Assembly (NCBI GenBank): GCA_013054445.1
Contig: JAAMPI010000710.1
Coordinates: 1-27,631 of the forward strand
Direction of reading: 5' to 3'
Origin: Cudoniella acicularis
Taxonomy: Eukaryota > Ascomycota > Leotiomycetes > Helotiales > Helotiaceae
DNA length: 27,631 bases
Below the pieces are notes generated by a model. It was not told the DNA's origin, ran no database searches, and saw only the letters and a program-made list of their open reading frames with translations. Numbering within the stretch: position 1 is the stretch's first letter; every line of letters starts with the position of its first letter. Position numbers and translations under genes: made by a program. Of this stretch, positions 1 to 10,570 are shown piece by piece.

Positions 1-177
1 AGAGCTAGAGGAATGAATAGGAGACCTTAGTATAATATGACAGCGCTGACAGTGAAGTAGTTCTATTACTTAGAATACTAAGGTGAAGAGCGCAGACGAG
101 GTCTGAAACGAGGTTATATACACGATATAAGGTCACGTGATCGGTCCTGACCGGACCCCCGAACCAGATCTGTAACA
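1..177 (-). repeat. Possible LTR fragment, cut by the window edge
   Basis: Read on the minus strand, the segment begins TGTTACAG at 177, as many LTRs begin with TG. It then carries a TCACGTGA palindrome (133-140) and a TATATAA-like box close behind (about 113-119), the layout of an LTR promoter. The other end lies outside the window, so neither a partner LTR nor a target-site duplication can be seen. An unrelated promoter-like sequence is possible. Confidence 0.25.
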
Positions 178-339
178 AGTACGGGCTCGGTATTATATAC
201 TTTACGCGTGTTTTGATCAATCTTTCGAACTACAAGGCCATCTATATCAATAACACCAATCGGCCTTAGAGCAGCTTAACAACACAAACTAGAGTGCTTT
301 TAACCTCGAGTATAGCGTACGTCCTAGCCAGAAGGGAAA

Positions 340-857
340 ACGCCATACGTAGCTACATACGCTAATTTTGAGCCTTAGGCCTCTATGTCAGATATAACGA
401 ATTTTACGGTAGAATACTTATAACTCTTCTATAGTTGACTAGGGTCCCTTGATCTAGCTGATTAGAGGTACCAGCATATATAGCGATAGTCGTATAACAA
501 AGCGCGTCTAACCGCTATAAAGCTAATAATAACTTCTTAGTATCGTAGAGGGGCTTAGAAATTCAGATCTAATCGTTCTATAAGTTTTAAAGGCGTAAAA
601 CGCTCGATAGTAGCCGTATAGGTCGAAGTATTATATTATTTTATAAAAAGAGGTTCTTAACAAATCAGGAGGCCAGCGACGACGAGATCGTAAAATTCGG
701 AGATAGCGAGTTAGGAGTGTCCGAGAATAGCACAAATATATAACCGATATAAAAGTAGGAGAAATTTTAATGCTTTTATAGAATTAAAGTAGCTTAAATT
801 TAAAGTACCTATAGTTTGTCTCGTAATAGGGTGCGTCTCGCTATATAGGGACAGACG
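340..857 (+). repeat. Left arm of long inverted repeat
   Basis: This arm matches the reverse complement of 1420-1930 over about 500 bp. By eye, block 541-600 is about 77 percent identical to the reverse complement of 1681-1740, and neighbouring blocks are similar. Most differences are G/A or C/T transitions. At 481-510 the left arm has AGCGATAG and GTATAACAAAG where the right arm reads GGCGATGG and GTATGACATGG, which are TpG-to-TpA changes. The arm ends in the palindromic motif at 834-857. It could be the long terminal arm of a DNA transposon, or one of two copies of an element inserted head to head. Confidence 0.75.
834..857. repeat. Palindromic motif, copy 1
   Basis: CGTCTC and (A)CAGACG flank a central CTATATAG. 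Three related copies lie at 1041-1060, 1420-1443 and 5394-5417. The best-preserved form is CGTCTC, G, CTACGTAG, GGA, GAGACG, a near-perfect hairpin. Confidence 0.6.
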
Positions 858-1040
858 TTAGTATAGTTATTTGTTTATTCGCTCCGGAAGTACGCGGAGA
901 TACTCTAATATGTTCGTGTCTTAGCTAATATAGAGTTTTATATATCCTAGGTAAAAATAGAGTAGTTAAATAAGCTAGTATTATACCGGATAACTTCGAA
1001 TGTTATAGCCTAGGAATATCGGGTACGTCTTAACTTGTAA

Positions 1041-1060
1041 CGTCTATCCCTACGTAGCGG
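1041..1060. repeat. Palindromic motif, copy 2
   Basis: A weaker copy of the motif: CGTCTA, TCC, then the central CTACGTAG, with a degraded right flank. It lies in the spacer between the two inverted-repeat arms. Confidence 0.45.
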
Positions 1061-1419
1061 AAAACCCTATATGCCGGAGCGACTTTATAGTTTAGGCGTC
1101 TTAAATCTCTACTATATAAATATATAATATTAGGCAGCTAAAAAGTTCGTCTAGGAGGTAGCCGTAGATCGAGGGGTAGCTCGCGTTCGATACTAGATTA
1201 ACGCGTTCCCTTAGTAAGTAGGGTTACCAAATTTTACCTTATATATCAGGCCGTAAATAAGCTAATCTTTATTAAGTTAGTACTAACTAATATCACCTGC
1301 GTAGCCTATATTATAATCCGTAAACTTTCTGATCTAATATAAGAGCCGACTAAAGCAGCTCGACTTTCTCCTTCTATATTTGCTTTAGATAAGCTAGTCT
1401 TAGATATGAGTAGATATAA

Positions 1420-1930
1420 TGTCTCTCCCTGCGTAGCGAGACGCACCCCGTAACGAGACAAATCATAGGTACCTCGAATTCAAGCGACTCTAAATCTATA
1501 AATATATCAAAATTTCTCTATATTTTTATCTTAATTATATTACATGCCTCTCCTAAACACTCCTAACCTATTAATTCTGAAAATTTTTGATCACGTCGTC
1601 GCCGCTTACCTAAATTATAGAGAGCCTCTTTTTATAGTATAATAAGACCCCTTAACCTACGACACCACCACGGGGCTCTTTTCGCCTTTTAAAATAATAG
1701 AACGATTAGATATAGATTTCTAAGTTTTATTACGATATAAAAAAGCTTTTCTTAGTATTATGGCGGCCAGAGCGCGCCATGTCATACGCCATCGCCATAT
1801 AGGCTAATACCTCATCTAGTCAACCGATCAAGGATCGTGGTCAGTGGCGGTATGGTTATAGCAACCTTAGTAAAATTCTAATTTGTGGCTACTAAACGTA
1901 TGACTATAACGTTTATGGCTACGCGTACCT
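1420..1930 (-). repeat. Right arm of long inverted repeat
   Basis: Reverse-complement partner of 340-857, with a spacer of about 560 bp between the arms. This copy keeps many TG and CA dinucleotides (for example around 1761-1800) that are TA in the left arm, so it is the less mutated of the two. Its inner end carries palindromic motif copy 3 (1420-1443). The outer limit near 1930 is approximate, because similarity fades gradually. No protein can be read in it. Confidence 0.75.
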
Positions 1931-3229
1931 TGCCGGGAAAATTACTGTTTCCGGATATCCTCCGATTAAGTTAGAGTAAAAAGTGGCCCTATACGGAGCT
2001 AACAAAATCGGCTATCCCCTTAGGGAAATGCTTCTGCGTAATAAACTTCTAACTCTTTACTTCCGGCTTTCACTTCTTCTCTCTTTACGCTCTACCTATA
2101 GCTATAAATAAGATCGGTGTCCGGCTCTTAAAACACATAAGAAATATTTTAAGCGTATATACTAGCAAAAAAGGTAATACGGATTAAGTTTTATCCGTAA
2201 AGGTACTTCGCGGTATCCCGATACGGAGTAAGGCAAAAATAGATAGCGGTAGCCGCTAAGCCGTGATAGTATAAATACCTCTTCTACTTACCGCTATCAG
2301 CGGCTTGACTACAATAGCGCCAAATCTTACGCTCTCTAAGCATGTTCTAGTTTAGACATGGTTAGTAGTAAGTTATAAGATAATAAAGTACTTAAAGATA
2401 ACAATAAAGCCAAAATCGCCGAATGTTCTAGCCGTACGGTACGCCGTATTCGATCGAACCTCCTTCTTTTCGGATCAGGGGCTTTACGGTTTTCTAGTCT
2501 AAAAGGCAGTAGAACCACGCCTAAACCAGTAGGCAGAAGAGTAAAGAAGGTTCACTCTATACGCGCTTAAAGAGAAGGATATATAGAAAAGATTATAGTA
2601 GAGTATAGAGATATAGTAGTCTCGGTATACTAGGTCGTCCCTAACTCTTTTTTTTAATTAAATAGACATTTTTATCAAGGTCTTCTTATATAACTCAACT
2701 TATAGATTATAGACAAGTAAAAAAAAGACACTATTTATAAATATTTAAAAGTAGTTGCTTTCTTAGGCCGTTTTAACCTTCCCTTAATATATCTCCTTTA
2801 TAGTCGCCTATATTATAACTAATATAGACAAAGCCGAAATAATAGACCTAAAAAAAAGAGACTATAGAGCTCTACCTAGTATTTATTAAGGGATAAATAA
2901 TAATAGACATAGTAATAAGAATAATACCTAATATAAAAAGTGCCTATATCATATTATAAGCAGCCGAGAACCAGGATTTCTTTAGGAGAGGTATAACTAT
3001 GACTAGGTTGCCTAGTACGGACATAATACTACTTTAAACCAGGTACTAGAAATCTACGTCCTTAGTACTTCCTATATCGCTACTTTTTATCGAGATCGTA
3101 AATACTTTATACCTAGGAATTATAGCGCTAATAAGGAAGAGGAGAACTAAGGTAATAAGGACAATAGTTTCTTAAAATATAAGTCAGTACGGCACTAAAA
3201 TAAGAGAATAATGCTTATATTTAATGACC
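1931..3229. other. RIP-mutated stretch without a recognisable gene
   Basis: Mostly TpA-rich sequence with no readable frame. Around 2220-2300 there are local inverted repeats of the AGCGGTAGCCGCT type, followed by a TATAAATA-like box at 2270-2278. These could be part of an LTR or promoter, but no paired LTR was found. I see no gene here. Confidence 0.5.
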
Positions 3230-4490
3230 TTGGCCCTTCTTGCGCTTAGCTAGAATACTCTTGTCCTTTAGTAGACTAGGTCTAGTCGGACGGCTTAAGT
3301 ATAGTAGATATAAGGAGCTTATCGAGACTCGACGTTTTACTATCCTATATATTCTTTAAGACGTTAATTCGATTATCAATTCCTTTAAGAATAGGGTTAA
3401 TATCTTCTTTAGTGTCCCTACTTATGTTTCCGAGGTCTTTAAGAAGCCGTCGTTTTATATTAAGTACGTCGAGCTTTATTCTATTTAAGAAGAGAAACAT
3501 AATATCTTCGCCTAGGCTATATAAATTAGCTCGCTATTCTAAGAATAAATCTAGTATAAATTTCTAGTACGGGACTTCGAAGGCGTCTTATAAATAGGAT
3601 AGGATTTTTTCGCTAGATCTATTCGTGATCGTAAATTCCCGACGCCACCTACGAGGCTAGTACTACGTCCGTGATACGTCCTCGTAGAAGTGGCCGAGGT
3701 CGCCGAAGACTATAAAGTCTGGTCCGCTATCTTAGATTAGATGCCGATTTTAACGTCCTACTATTTCCTCTCGAGCTTCTTCGAGCAGCTCTTAGACACG
3801 ATCCTTACCAAATCGTTTTACTTCTTAGAAATATTCTATAAAAAACCGGTCGAGGAGTTAAAAAGTCTTAGCGATTTAAAAAAGCTTGTTCTTTGTTTGG
3901 TCTTTCTTAACCGTCATATAAGGAACATTGCATCTGGAATTCTCTATCCTATATAGCTACGGTTAGGTTAGCAGCTAGATAAGCTTTCACGGCTATAGTT
4001 CGCTTACTAATCTCCCGGCCTAGAGATTTTTCTTCGCCCGTCTTCGCACGATCATGTCGGCAGCCACATCTAGCGACGAATTATCCGGGGCAATAGGACC
4101 GAAAAACGATACGTTCTTAGAGAAATCATTATAATAGTTATAATAGTAAGTGATATGACCAAAATTGATGTCTCCGGCTCCTTAAATGACTATACCTCTA
4201 TTTTCAAAGCTAATATTAGTCCCTTGTTTAAACGCCTTATCTAAAGGAAAGGGGTCCCGTCGGGCCACCGATTCTGCCGCTAGATAGGATTCTTCGACTT
4301 CGGGGTCGACCGTAGGTAGACACGCAACCGCGACGGTAGAGACTTGAAGTAGGTGGTTCGAAGTAGGAGCATCTGGCTATAAATTATCTTCTATCTCTTC
4401 CCGCTTAGGAGACCGGAGTTCGGTAACTCGCTCTCTATTAGTTACGCTAACTATAAGCTTCTCTGCCGCTAAGATTCTACGTACCTAGTA
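3230..4490 (-). pseudogene. Degenerate unrecognised protein gene (about 400 codons)
   Basis: A single minus-strand frame runs from about 4490 down to 3250 and reads as protein-like sequence with scattered stops. The stops are TAA or TAG, apart from one TGA at about 3986-3988. The upper part (4490-4050) has only three stops in about 145 codons, with readable pieces such as FKQGTNISFENRGIVI and FFGPIAPDNSSLDVAADMIV. A stop-rich stretch around 3920-4010 may be an old intron. The lower part reads ELLEEAREEIVGR, then DSGPDFIVFGDLGHFYEDV, then a charged helical stretch (NIKRRLLKDLGNISRDTKE) followed by ILKGIDNRINVLKNI, which looks coiled-coil. I do not recognise the family. The coherent frame over 1.2 kb argues for a real gene later mutated by RIP. 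The ends are approximate. Confidence 0.55.
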
Positions 4491-5393
4491 TTTATAGCGC
4501 GGGTGGTAAAGCTATCATTTGATTATAAACCCCCGGATAGATTTTTAGAAACCCAGATTATAGTAGGGGGTAGATTACGTTTATAAGCGATTTATTTTGG
4601 CGGAGAGCAATAGGGCTTATACACAATACCTAGGCGGTGAGCTCACGCCCGGGCGGAGTCTACCTTAATCTCTCGTACGCAAACCTCTAAAGTCAGGCGA
4701 TAGGCAAATCAGAGTATAAACGGAACTAGCGTGTCGCTACTATAGTAAAATAACAGATTATAGAGGGTAACTTTAGTCAATTATATAAACATTTGACCAA
4801 ACATTTATAGGGTTACTAGGCGAGTATAGTCCTAGATACTCTATATACGGCTAGACAACGATTAGATATAGTACTGCCTCGTAGATCATATAATATAAGA
4901 ACACAGTGTCCTAAAATTTTCCCTACGCTATATATATGACTAAGCCTAAGAATNGTGGCNAAGTAAAATATAGCGANCCNNGGCGTATGAACATAGNAAA
5001 TTTTTTCTCGGCTAATTTATATTACTAAGCACTAAAACATATAACTAGACCCTCTTATCGTATCGGCGTAACTCCCGGACTATATTCTTTCTCTCTCTAA
5101 GTGTCTTTAAAATTTAGAGCTATATTATTTCGTGATAGGACCTTTCCTTAAGTACTCCGAATTTTAAAAAGACCTTAATAGTCGTGATTAAACAGGGGGG
5201 GACAGTAGAAGCGGCGATTAGTAACGTGATTAAAACGATCGACAGTATTATCAACCGTACTCTTTTTCTTGTTACTAAGTGGTCTCCTTAGGGAGAAATA
5301 GTTAAAGAAAGTAATATATTAATAACGACTTTATAAACTTACTAAGAAAAAATTTGTAATTCTAAAACTATAAATTCGTCTCGCTATAGGGTA
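4491..5393. other. RIP-mutated stretch with ambiguous bases; no gene seen
   Basis: No readable frame. Six undetermined bases (N) stand at 4954, 4960, 4977, 4980, 4981 and 4997, the only ones in the window. A run of seven G lies near 5195-5201. I see no RNA gene or recognisable mobile-element domain. Confidence 0.5.
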
Positions 5394-5417
5394 CGTCTCG
5401 CTACGTAGGGAGAGACG
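5394..5417. repeat. Palindromic motif, copy 4
   Basis: The best-preserved copy: CGTCTC, G, CTACGTAG, GGA, GAGACG. It is preceded by a partial echo, CGTCTCGCTATAGGG at 5377-5391. A similar echo precedes copy 1 and, on the other strand, copy 3. The sequence further upstream here is not related to the inverted-repeat arms, so the shared unit is only about 50 bp. It lies directly beyond the 3' end of the F-box-like remnant on the minus strand. Confidence 0.6.
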
Positions 5418-5806
5418 TTAGTCGTGTTCTCTTAGCGATTAAAAGAGCTTGTGTTTAAAATAAAGAGAATCGCCGCCCTAATCAGATATAAAGAGAGTAA
5501 CATAGACTAGTATAGTAGATTTATAATAAAGTTTTACAAGATCGCACCCTATAAGAGTAGGGTTTGGTAGAGAAGTATAGTCGTACGTTAAAGCTATAAT
5601 CTCCCGAAGCCAGGTGTCGTCTTTAAACATCTTGTCCTAGACTTGTGTAGACCTTTTATAGGTCGGCATAAAGTTGAGCGTTATAAGGGCTCGACCAAGA
5701 TTTGCTCGTGAGATCGGGCTAATTAACACGGAGATTTTATTTATAATCTCTTGCGGTAGGTTTGTTAAAGATCCGTTTGCTTTAGCCCTTTTTGCCTCTA
5801 TAATTA
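5418..5806 (-). pseudogene. Degenerate F-box-like protein gene
   Basis: Read downward from about 5806, one frame gives SLTNLPQEIINKISVLISP, which resembles the start of an F-box (LPxEIIxxILxxLxP). It is followed by KMFKDDTWLREIIAL, then PTLIGCDLVKLYY, then a segment ending GGDSLYFKHKLF and SLREHD. The order F-box, KDDTWL, GxDLxKLY, GD resembles a family of short fungal F-box-like hypothetical proteins. This is from memory and not from a search. The few stops are all TAG or TAA, so RIP-type mutation is the likely cause of loss. The start codon is no longer certain, since the first plausible position now reads ATA. F-box proteins normally bring substrates to SCF ubiquitin ligases; this copy cannot be functional as it stands. 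Confidence 0.45.
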
Positions 5807-6236
5807 TGATTTTATTACTATAAAGATTCCTAAAGGATAATATAAAATGTTATAGAGTTTAAGTGTGTTATTTTTTAATTTATTTATACTATTTTTTCCC
5901 GGAAGTCTTGAACTCTTATTAGCTATGCCAAATATGTCGCTTTAAGCCTAGTAGAAGCATTCCTCTCTTGCGTCTGGTTCCTGCTCCCTTTCTTACGCCG
6001 GAAGAAGCTGGAATTAAACCGGGGAAAATTTCCCTCTAGTTCTAGGCTATAATTTTGTTATAGGTTATAAAAATTATCGGCCATTTCAAGCACTTTTCTA
6101 ACCGAAATCATTAAATAGGGGCCCGAGGGGAGGACCCTAACAGGTTAAAGAGTTGTTATAGTATATGATTTACTATAGTACTATATTGATTAGGTAGTCC
6201 TTATTTTTCTCTAAATTCCTCTTCGCGACTAAAAAT

Positions 6237-6786
6237 ATGACTACCCCTCTAAGAATTAAAGACTACGATACCAAAATTCTTACGAAAGTTAAACGAAGAG
6301 CGTACCGGTTAGATATAGGTCTCTTTAATTGTTGTGGAATTAGATTCGGCTGGTCAAGCGTGATCGGAATTATTCTTATATAAGTAAAATTCACATTTAC
6401 GTCTAATAAAAGCTGATTTAATCTTTATAGGGTTAGAGACACGATCGATGCATTTTTGGCTATAATAGTATATCGAATATGCCGGTAGGTCGAAGGAGGA
6501 CTTCCTAAACATATTTAAGCTAAGATGATATTTAATATCATTCTAGACTTTGGTATTAGACTAGTGCCACTTCTAGGAGATATCGCAGATAGTGGGTACT
6601 ATAAAGGTCACCATGCAAGGGAACAGATCTTATACTAATAATCTACTACTAGCTATATTCCGTGCTAATACTATGAACGCTATGGTTCTAGAGAACTATC
6701 TTAATAAGAAGTCTGCTAAGGATCTTAAAAGACATAATAAGATTTCTTTAGACTAGTATAGCATGGCCGAACCGGGAGAGCAGTAA
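6237..6786 (+). pseudogene. Degenerate DUF4112 protein gene with two introns
   Basis: From ATG 6237 the frame reads MTTPLRIKDYDTKILTKVKR, then FNCCGIRFGWSSVIGII. After a 51-bp intron (6380-6430) come DTIDAFLAIIVYR, VEGGLP and AKMIFNIILDFGIRLVPLLG. After a second intron (6592-6652, with a TACTAAT branch site) comes FRANTMNAMVLENYL. This is the order of DUF4112 (PF13430): PxxGDxxDxxLA, GGLP, NxxLDFxxGLVPxxGD, RANTxNxxxLexyL. The exon phases fit exactly. The donor of intron 1 reads ATAAGT where GTAAGT is expected, and the residue after it is Arg where the family has Gly; both fit RIP-type change (TpG to TpA, G to A). In-frame stops are TAG or TAA. The frame may once have run on to about 6948. 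The function of DUF4112 is not established; members are small proteins with hydrophobic segments. Confidence 0.72.
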
Positions 6787-7026
6787 AGAGAGCAAAAGAA
6801 AGATCTTTTGTTCGGATTAAGGGACGAGCAATCCGACCTCGAGTAGGGGCATAGAGGGTATTAAAAACGAAGTGTATTTGAAAGAGGTATATGCTCTCTA
6901 AATCCAAGTATATAAGATAATTCATTCTTTTCAAACATTTCACTCTAGATCTATGTTTAATTCATTGGCCAACCTGAGCTTAAGACACAGCGAAATAAGT
7001 GACTATAAATCAATAGCTTTAAAGCA

Positions 7027-7078
7027 TGTAGTAGAGTGCGCGGGGCGTAGGGTGTTAGCGTAAAACACCTCTACTACA
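7027..7078. repeat. Small inverted repeat
   Basis: Perfect 10-bp arms, TGTAGTAGAG at 7027-7036 and its complement at 7069-7078, around a 32-base loop. It lies between the DUF4112 and F-box remnants. It could be a trace of a small mobile element or chance; nothing else supports a function. Confidence 0.3.
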
Positions 7079-7599
7079 ATTATAACTCTGAATTGCTAGA
7101 AATGGCTTACGGGCCCCTCCAGAAATAGATCTAGATTTGTTACGAAGGGTTTAGTACTATAGTATAGTAGAAGGCGAATTGAGCGTCGCGGTTTTTTTAC
7201 TTAATTATTTTAAGCGGGCTCTACTTCTAGCCACTTGTGGCTATACAACCCTGCCCAGTTGTACTTCAAGGTACTGGTGTCATCACGGAGCCAATTCTTG
7301 CCTATTCTGCGGTCCTTAACTTTTAATACTTTTTGATTTTTAACCTACTATATATAGTATAGCGCTTTCTATTAACAAGAGATACCGTAGAAAGTAAAAA
7401 TCAGTTTCACGCTTGACTCTCTTTGTTTTAAATTTTTCGGACCCTATATCAAACTTACGCTTTACCTAACATCCTTACTTTGGGGTTAGCGCCAAAGGTG
7501 AGTTTTGCTGCCGACACCCGCTCTAACCCCTCTTCTCTAGCCAACCTCTATCGGGGTCAGCATACCTACCTCTATCTCCACCCAGCTCTATTATCGACA

Positions 7600-8520
7600 C
7601 TTCTCAGCCGTGCGGAATAGGGGTTGATCTACTATTAGACGTGTGGGCTGAGATCTGCGCCTACCTAGATATCCGATCCCTTAAAAACATCTACTTAGTG
7701 GATCAATCCCGCAAAAGCATTGCTATCCCTTAGCTGTTTAGAGACATTTTTCTCTTTATTCACCAGAGAGTCTAGAGAAGCTCGGAAAGATAGCATCCCA
7801 CGAAGTAATTCGACAGTATGTCCGAAGTATAGTTTACTATAGCGACATATTTCAGGACTATATAGAAAGCGGATACCAGGAGGAGTTAGAGGAGTTATAT
7901 CTAGAACCAAGCGCTATTCAACAGCATTACCAAAGCTACTAGCACTATTTTCAAGCTCAGGCGGAACTGGTAGACAGAGACTAAGACTACTTCTACCTGT
8001 CGAATCTTACTCAACTGCCAGCGCTTTAAAAAGTTCGAACGATTTCTGGTAGTGAACGAACGGATTCAGAATTTCTAGTACGAATCACCAGTCAAATCCT
8101 TATCCCTCCTAGAATTAGTAACATCGAAGAACGTCAAGCACGGTTACTAGGATATAGACATCTTTCCGCAATATTGCTTGTTACCTAGGGTAGTGAGATA
8201 TTTTTAGATCAGGTATATACGGAAGACATCTGTACAAGCTTTCTGAGGCTTTGTAGAGATTGCCTTACGTTGTATATCAATATACTTGTAAAGGTCACAT
8301 GCTTGGATCTTATATTTACATGTAATACAAGAGTTGGTATGGTCGAGTGTAATAGCTTCAAAACTCTCTTAAAGACTTTATAATACGTTTAAACTTTAAA
8401 GTTTGCTTCTACACGGCCGAACCTCTAGGCGATATCTTTGGAGATAGATTTCTACTAAAGCTATAACACTTCGCCCTAACTACGACCCTCCACGTTTCTT
8501 GACTTGTTTTGTATGAGGTG
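7600..8520 (+). pseudogene. Degenerate F-box protein gene
   Basis: From about 7620 the frame reads VDLLLDVWAEICAYLDIRSL, then KNIYLVDQSRKSIAIP and LFRDIFLFIH. This is the usual layout of a fungal F-box: helix, YLDIRSLKNIxLV, then LFRxI. After a frameshift near 7765-7775 the next frame gives ESLEKLGKIASHEVIRQYVR, SIVYYSDIFQDYIESGY and EELEELYLEPSAIQQHYQSY. This is the stretch after the F-box seen in many fungal F-box proteins (F.xxIE...EEY...YxxYxxxxxAQ..L). Beyond 8030 the frame shifts again and only scattered pieces (for example IPPRISNIEERQARLLGY) remain. It lacks a clear ATG and has several stops and at least two indels. CpA and TpG are better kept here than in the flanks, so this copy was mutated less by RIP. 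F-box proteins act as substrate receptors of SCF ubiquitin ligases. Confidence 0.62.
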
Positions 8521-10570
8521 GCGCCAGCTGTTCACTGCTTCTTGCTAGGCAGTCGTTTGGCAGGTCACCGTGTAGTCATCTAGCTAGGCTAGAAGGAACT
8601 TGAGGTCTTCGTGAAGCACTCTCGTTTATCCTTAGAGTAACTCATCTCGATGTCATCGACTCTCGCAAATCTATGATTTTGCGTACGGCCGGCGTATTAT
8701 TCTAGCCCCCTGTTAGCCTCGATCAGGAGGCGAACTAGGCCATATATCACATACCTCGTCTGTCCTAACTGTGACCTCAATTGCGAACTCCTGCTTGGCC
8801 CGCTTCTCGATCTCTACCTGGAGCTAAGTTGACCCCTTGCGTACAATCTAGCTCGAAACTCAGATTCTACACCGTAACCCTTATGACCTTTCTAGCTGCT
8901 ATTATAACATTTATACCGGGTGTGTGGAGAACGACGACGGTATTAGCATCGTTGGCGGAGGGCTAGACGCGGTCGAGCATCGTGTTGCTGAAAGCAAGGG
9001 GTGTGGCAGGTTTCTTGAGGTGAACGACCAACCAGAACACGCGTCCTTAGGCAAATTCGGAATAGAAGGATCGTAGATATTTGAGGGGGAGAGGGGGATA
9101 TAGGAATCTAAACTGTCTTTACGACCTGGTGTTAGCATTTGTGTGATAAGATAGAGGCTTCTGACTTATAAAGTAAAGTCTTGTTCGCGACTATAGAGGC
9201 TTATAAAGCTTATAGTAGTGGTCGATAAGGTTTGTTATAGGTACGCGAGAGACTTCTTATAGTGATTAGGGCTTTAAAATATATATTATACGGTCACGTA
9301 TAATACCCTACATATCTGACGTGCCTAGGTAAACTTCGATACTATTATAGGAAAGACAGTATTATAACGTTATTAAATTACTAGCGTCGCGCGCTCCTTA
9401 TAATATAATTGTTTATAGTTTTTTATATAATTGTTTTCTTAATAGAATCAGTAAAGGCTCTTATATTATATCTTCTTCTCTTATATTACGATTAATTAGC
9501 TAAATTTAACCAAGCACGTACGTCGTTAACTAATTAACAGCCTTACGTCTTAGCGTTTCTAAATAGCTTTAAAACGCGATTTTCCTTTATAAATCATATA
9601 AAATTTTCTCTTAATAAGGACTATATCAGGAAAGCGCTAGATTTAATAGTTTAATAATAGAATAGTTAATAGTGTCTAGTTAAAAGAAATCAAGCCTATA
9701 TATATAATCTACCCTAATCCTTAGTTCTAACACCTATATAACGAGGGTAAGATAAACCTCTTAGGTGCCCTACTAAAAGCCCTAACCTTTAGACTAACTT
9801 AGATTGTTAAGCCGTTAAAGTCCTGTTCTTAAGCAAGGGATTTATTATTTAGGGCACGTAATACCTTAAGGTCATTAAAGATATCCCTTAACACTACTCT
9901 AGAATTATAACACTAGTCTATTTTATGTTTAATATTCTACTATTAGGATTTAAACTTAAACTACTAGACTTTTATATCCTTATTCGCCTTACGCTTCTTA
10001 GATTAATCGTCTTTTCCTAAGTCGTTATATATACGCTTCTTATAGTCCTAGAGATTCTATTAGCGAGGAAATCTATTACCTAGAACGCCGTGTTCGTAAC
10101 TGTTATAGGTATAGAGAAACGGCTTATCGCTATATCTATATATAGTATAGGCCTTACGCTTATAATAAAGCAAACAGGCAATAGATAAGAAATAGAGATT
10201 TTTATAAACAAGAACCTTATATCGGTAGGGCTTTAGATAAGAATCTACGAATTTACTAAGATAGATAATATAATTAGTATTATAACCTTAAATAAGGAAA
10301 ATATACCTACTCGTAATTATACTTTAGCTTGTTAGGAATATGCTTATAAGAAGCTTAGCCTTCCTACGAGCAGTGATATAGTCTATAAGAAAAGGATATA
10401 TTATATAATAGATAATCCCGAGTAGTATTCTTAATCTTAAGGCTAGAGCGGCTAATTGATTTATAAGAATCCTTAAAAGTCTTCGATCTCCCTAGCTATC
10501 TCGCCAAATCACTCTTAACGTTAGATCGCCGAGGTCTTATTAACTTAATCACTCTATTACTAGTCTTAAG
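8521..10570. other. No recognisable gene
   Basis: The part 8521-9140 has nearly normal base composition, and two short open frames there (61 and 75 codons, opposite strands) show no family features. It may be the worn 3' end of the F-box gene or unrelated sequence. From 9140 on the stretch is again extremely TpA-rich, and I can read no protein or RNA gene. Confidence 0.45.

Noticed and set aside
2336..2518. 60-codon minus-strand open frame
   Set aside because: Lies in RIP-mutated sequence, has no family features and no neighbouring frame supports it.
8781..9138. Two overlapping short open frames on opposite strands
   Set aside because: They exclude each other, are short, and show no domain or splice context; openness follows from milder AT bias here.
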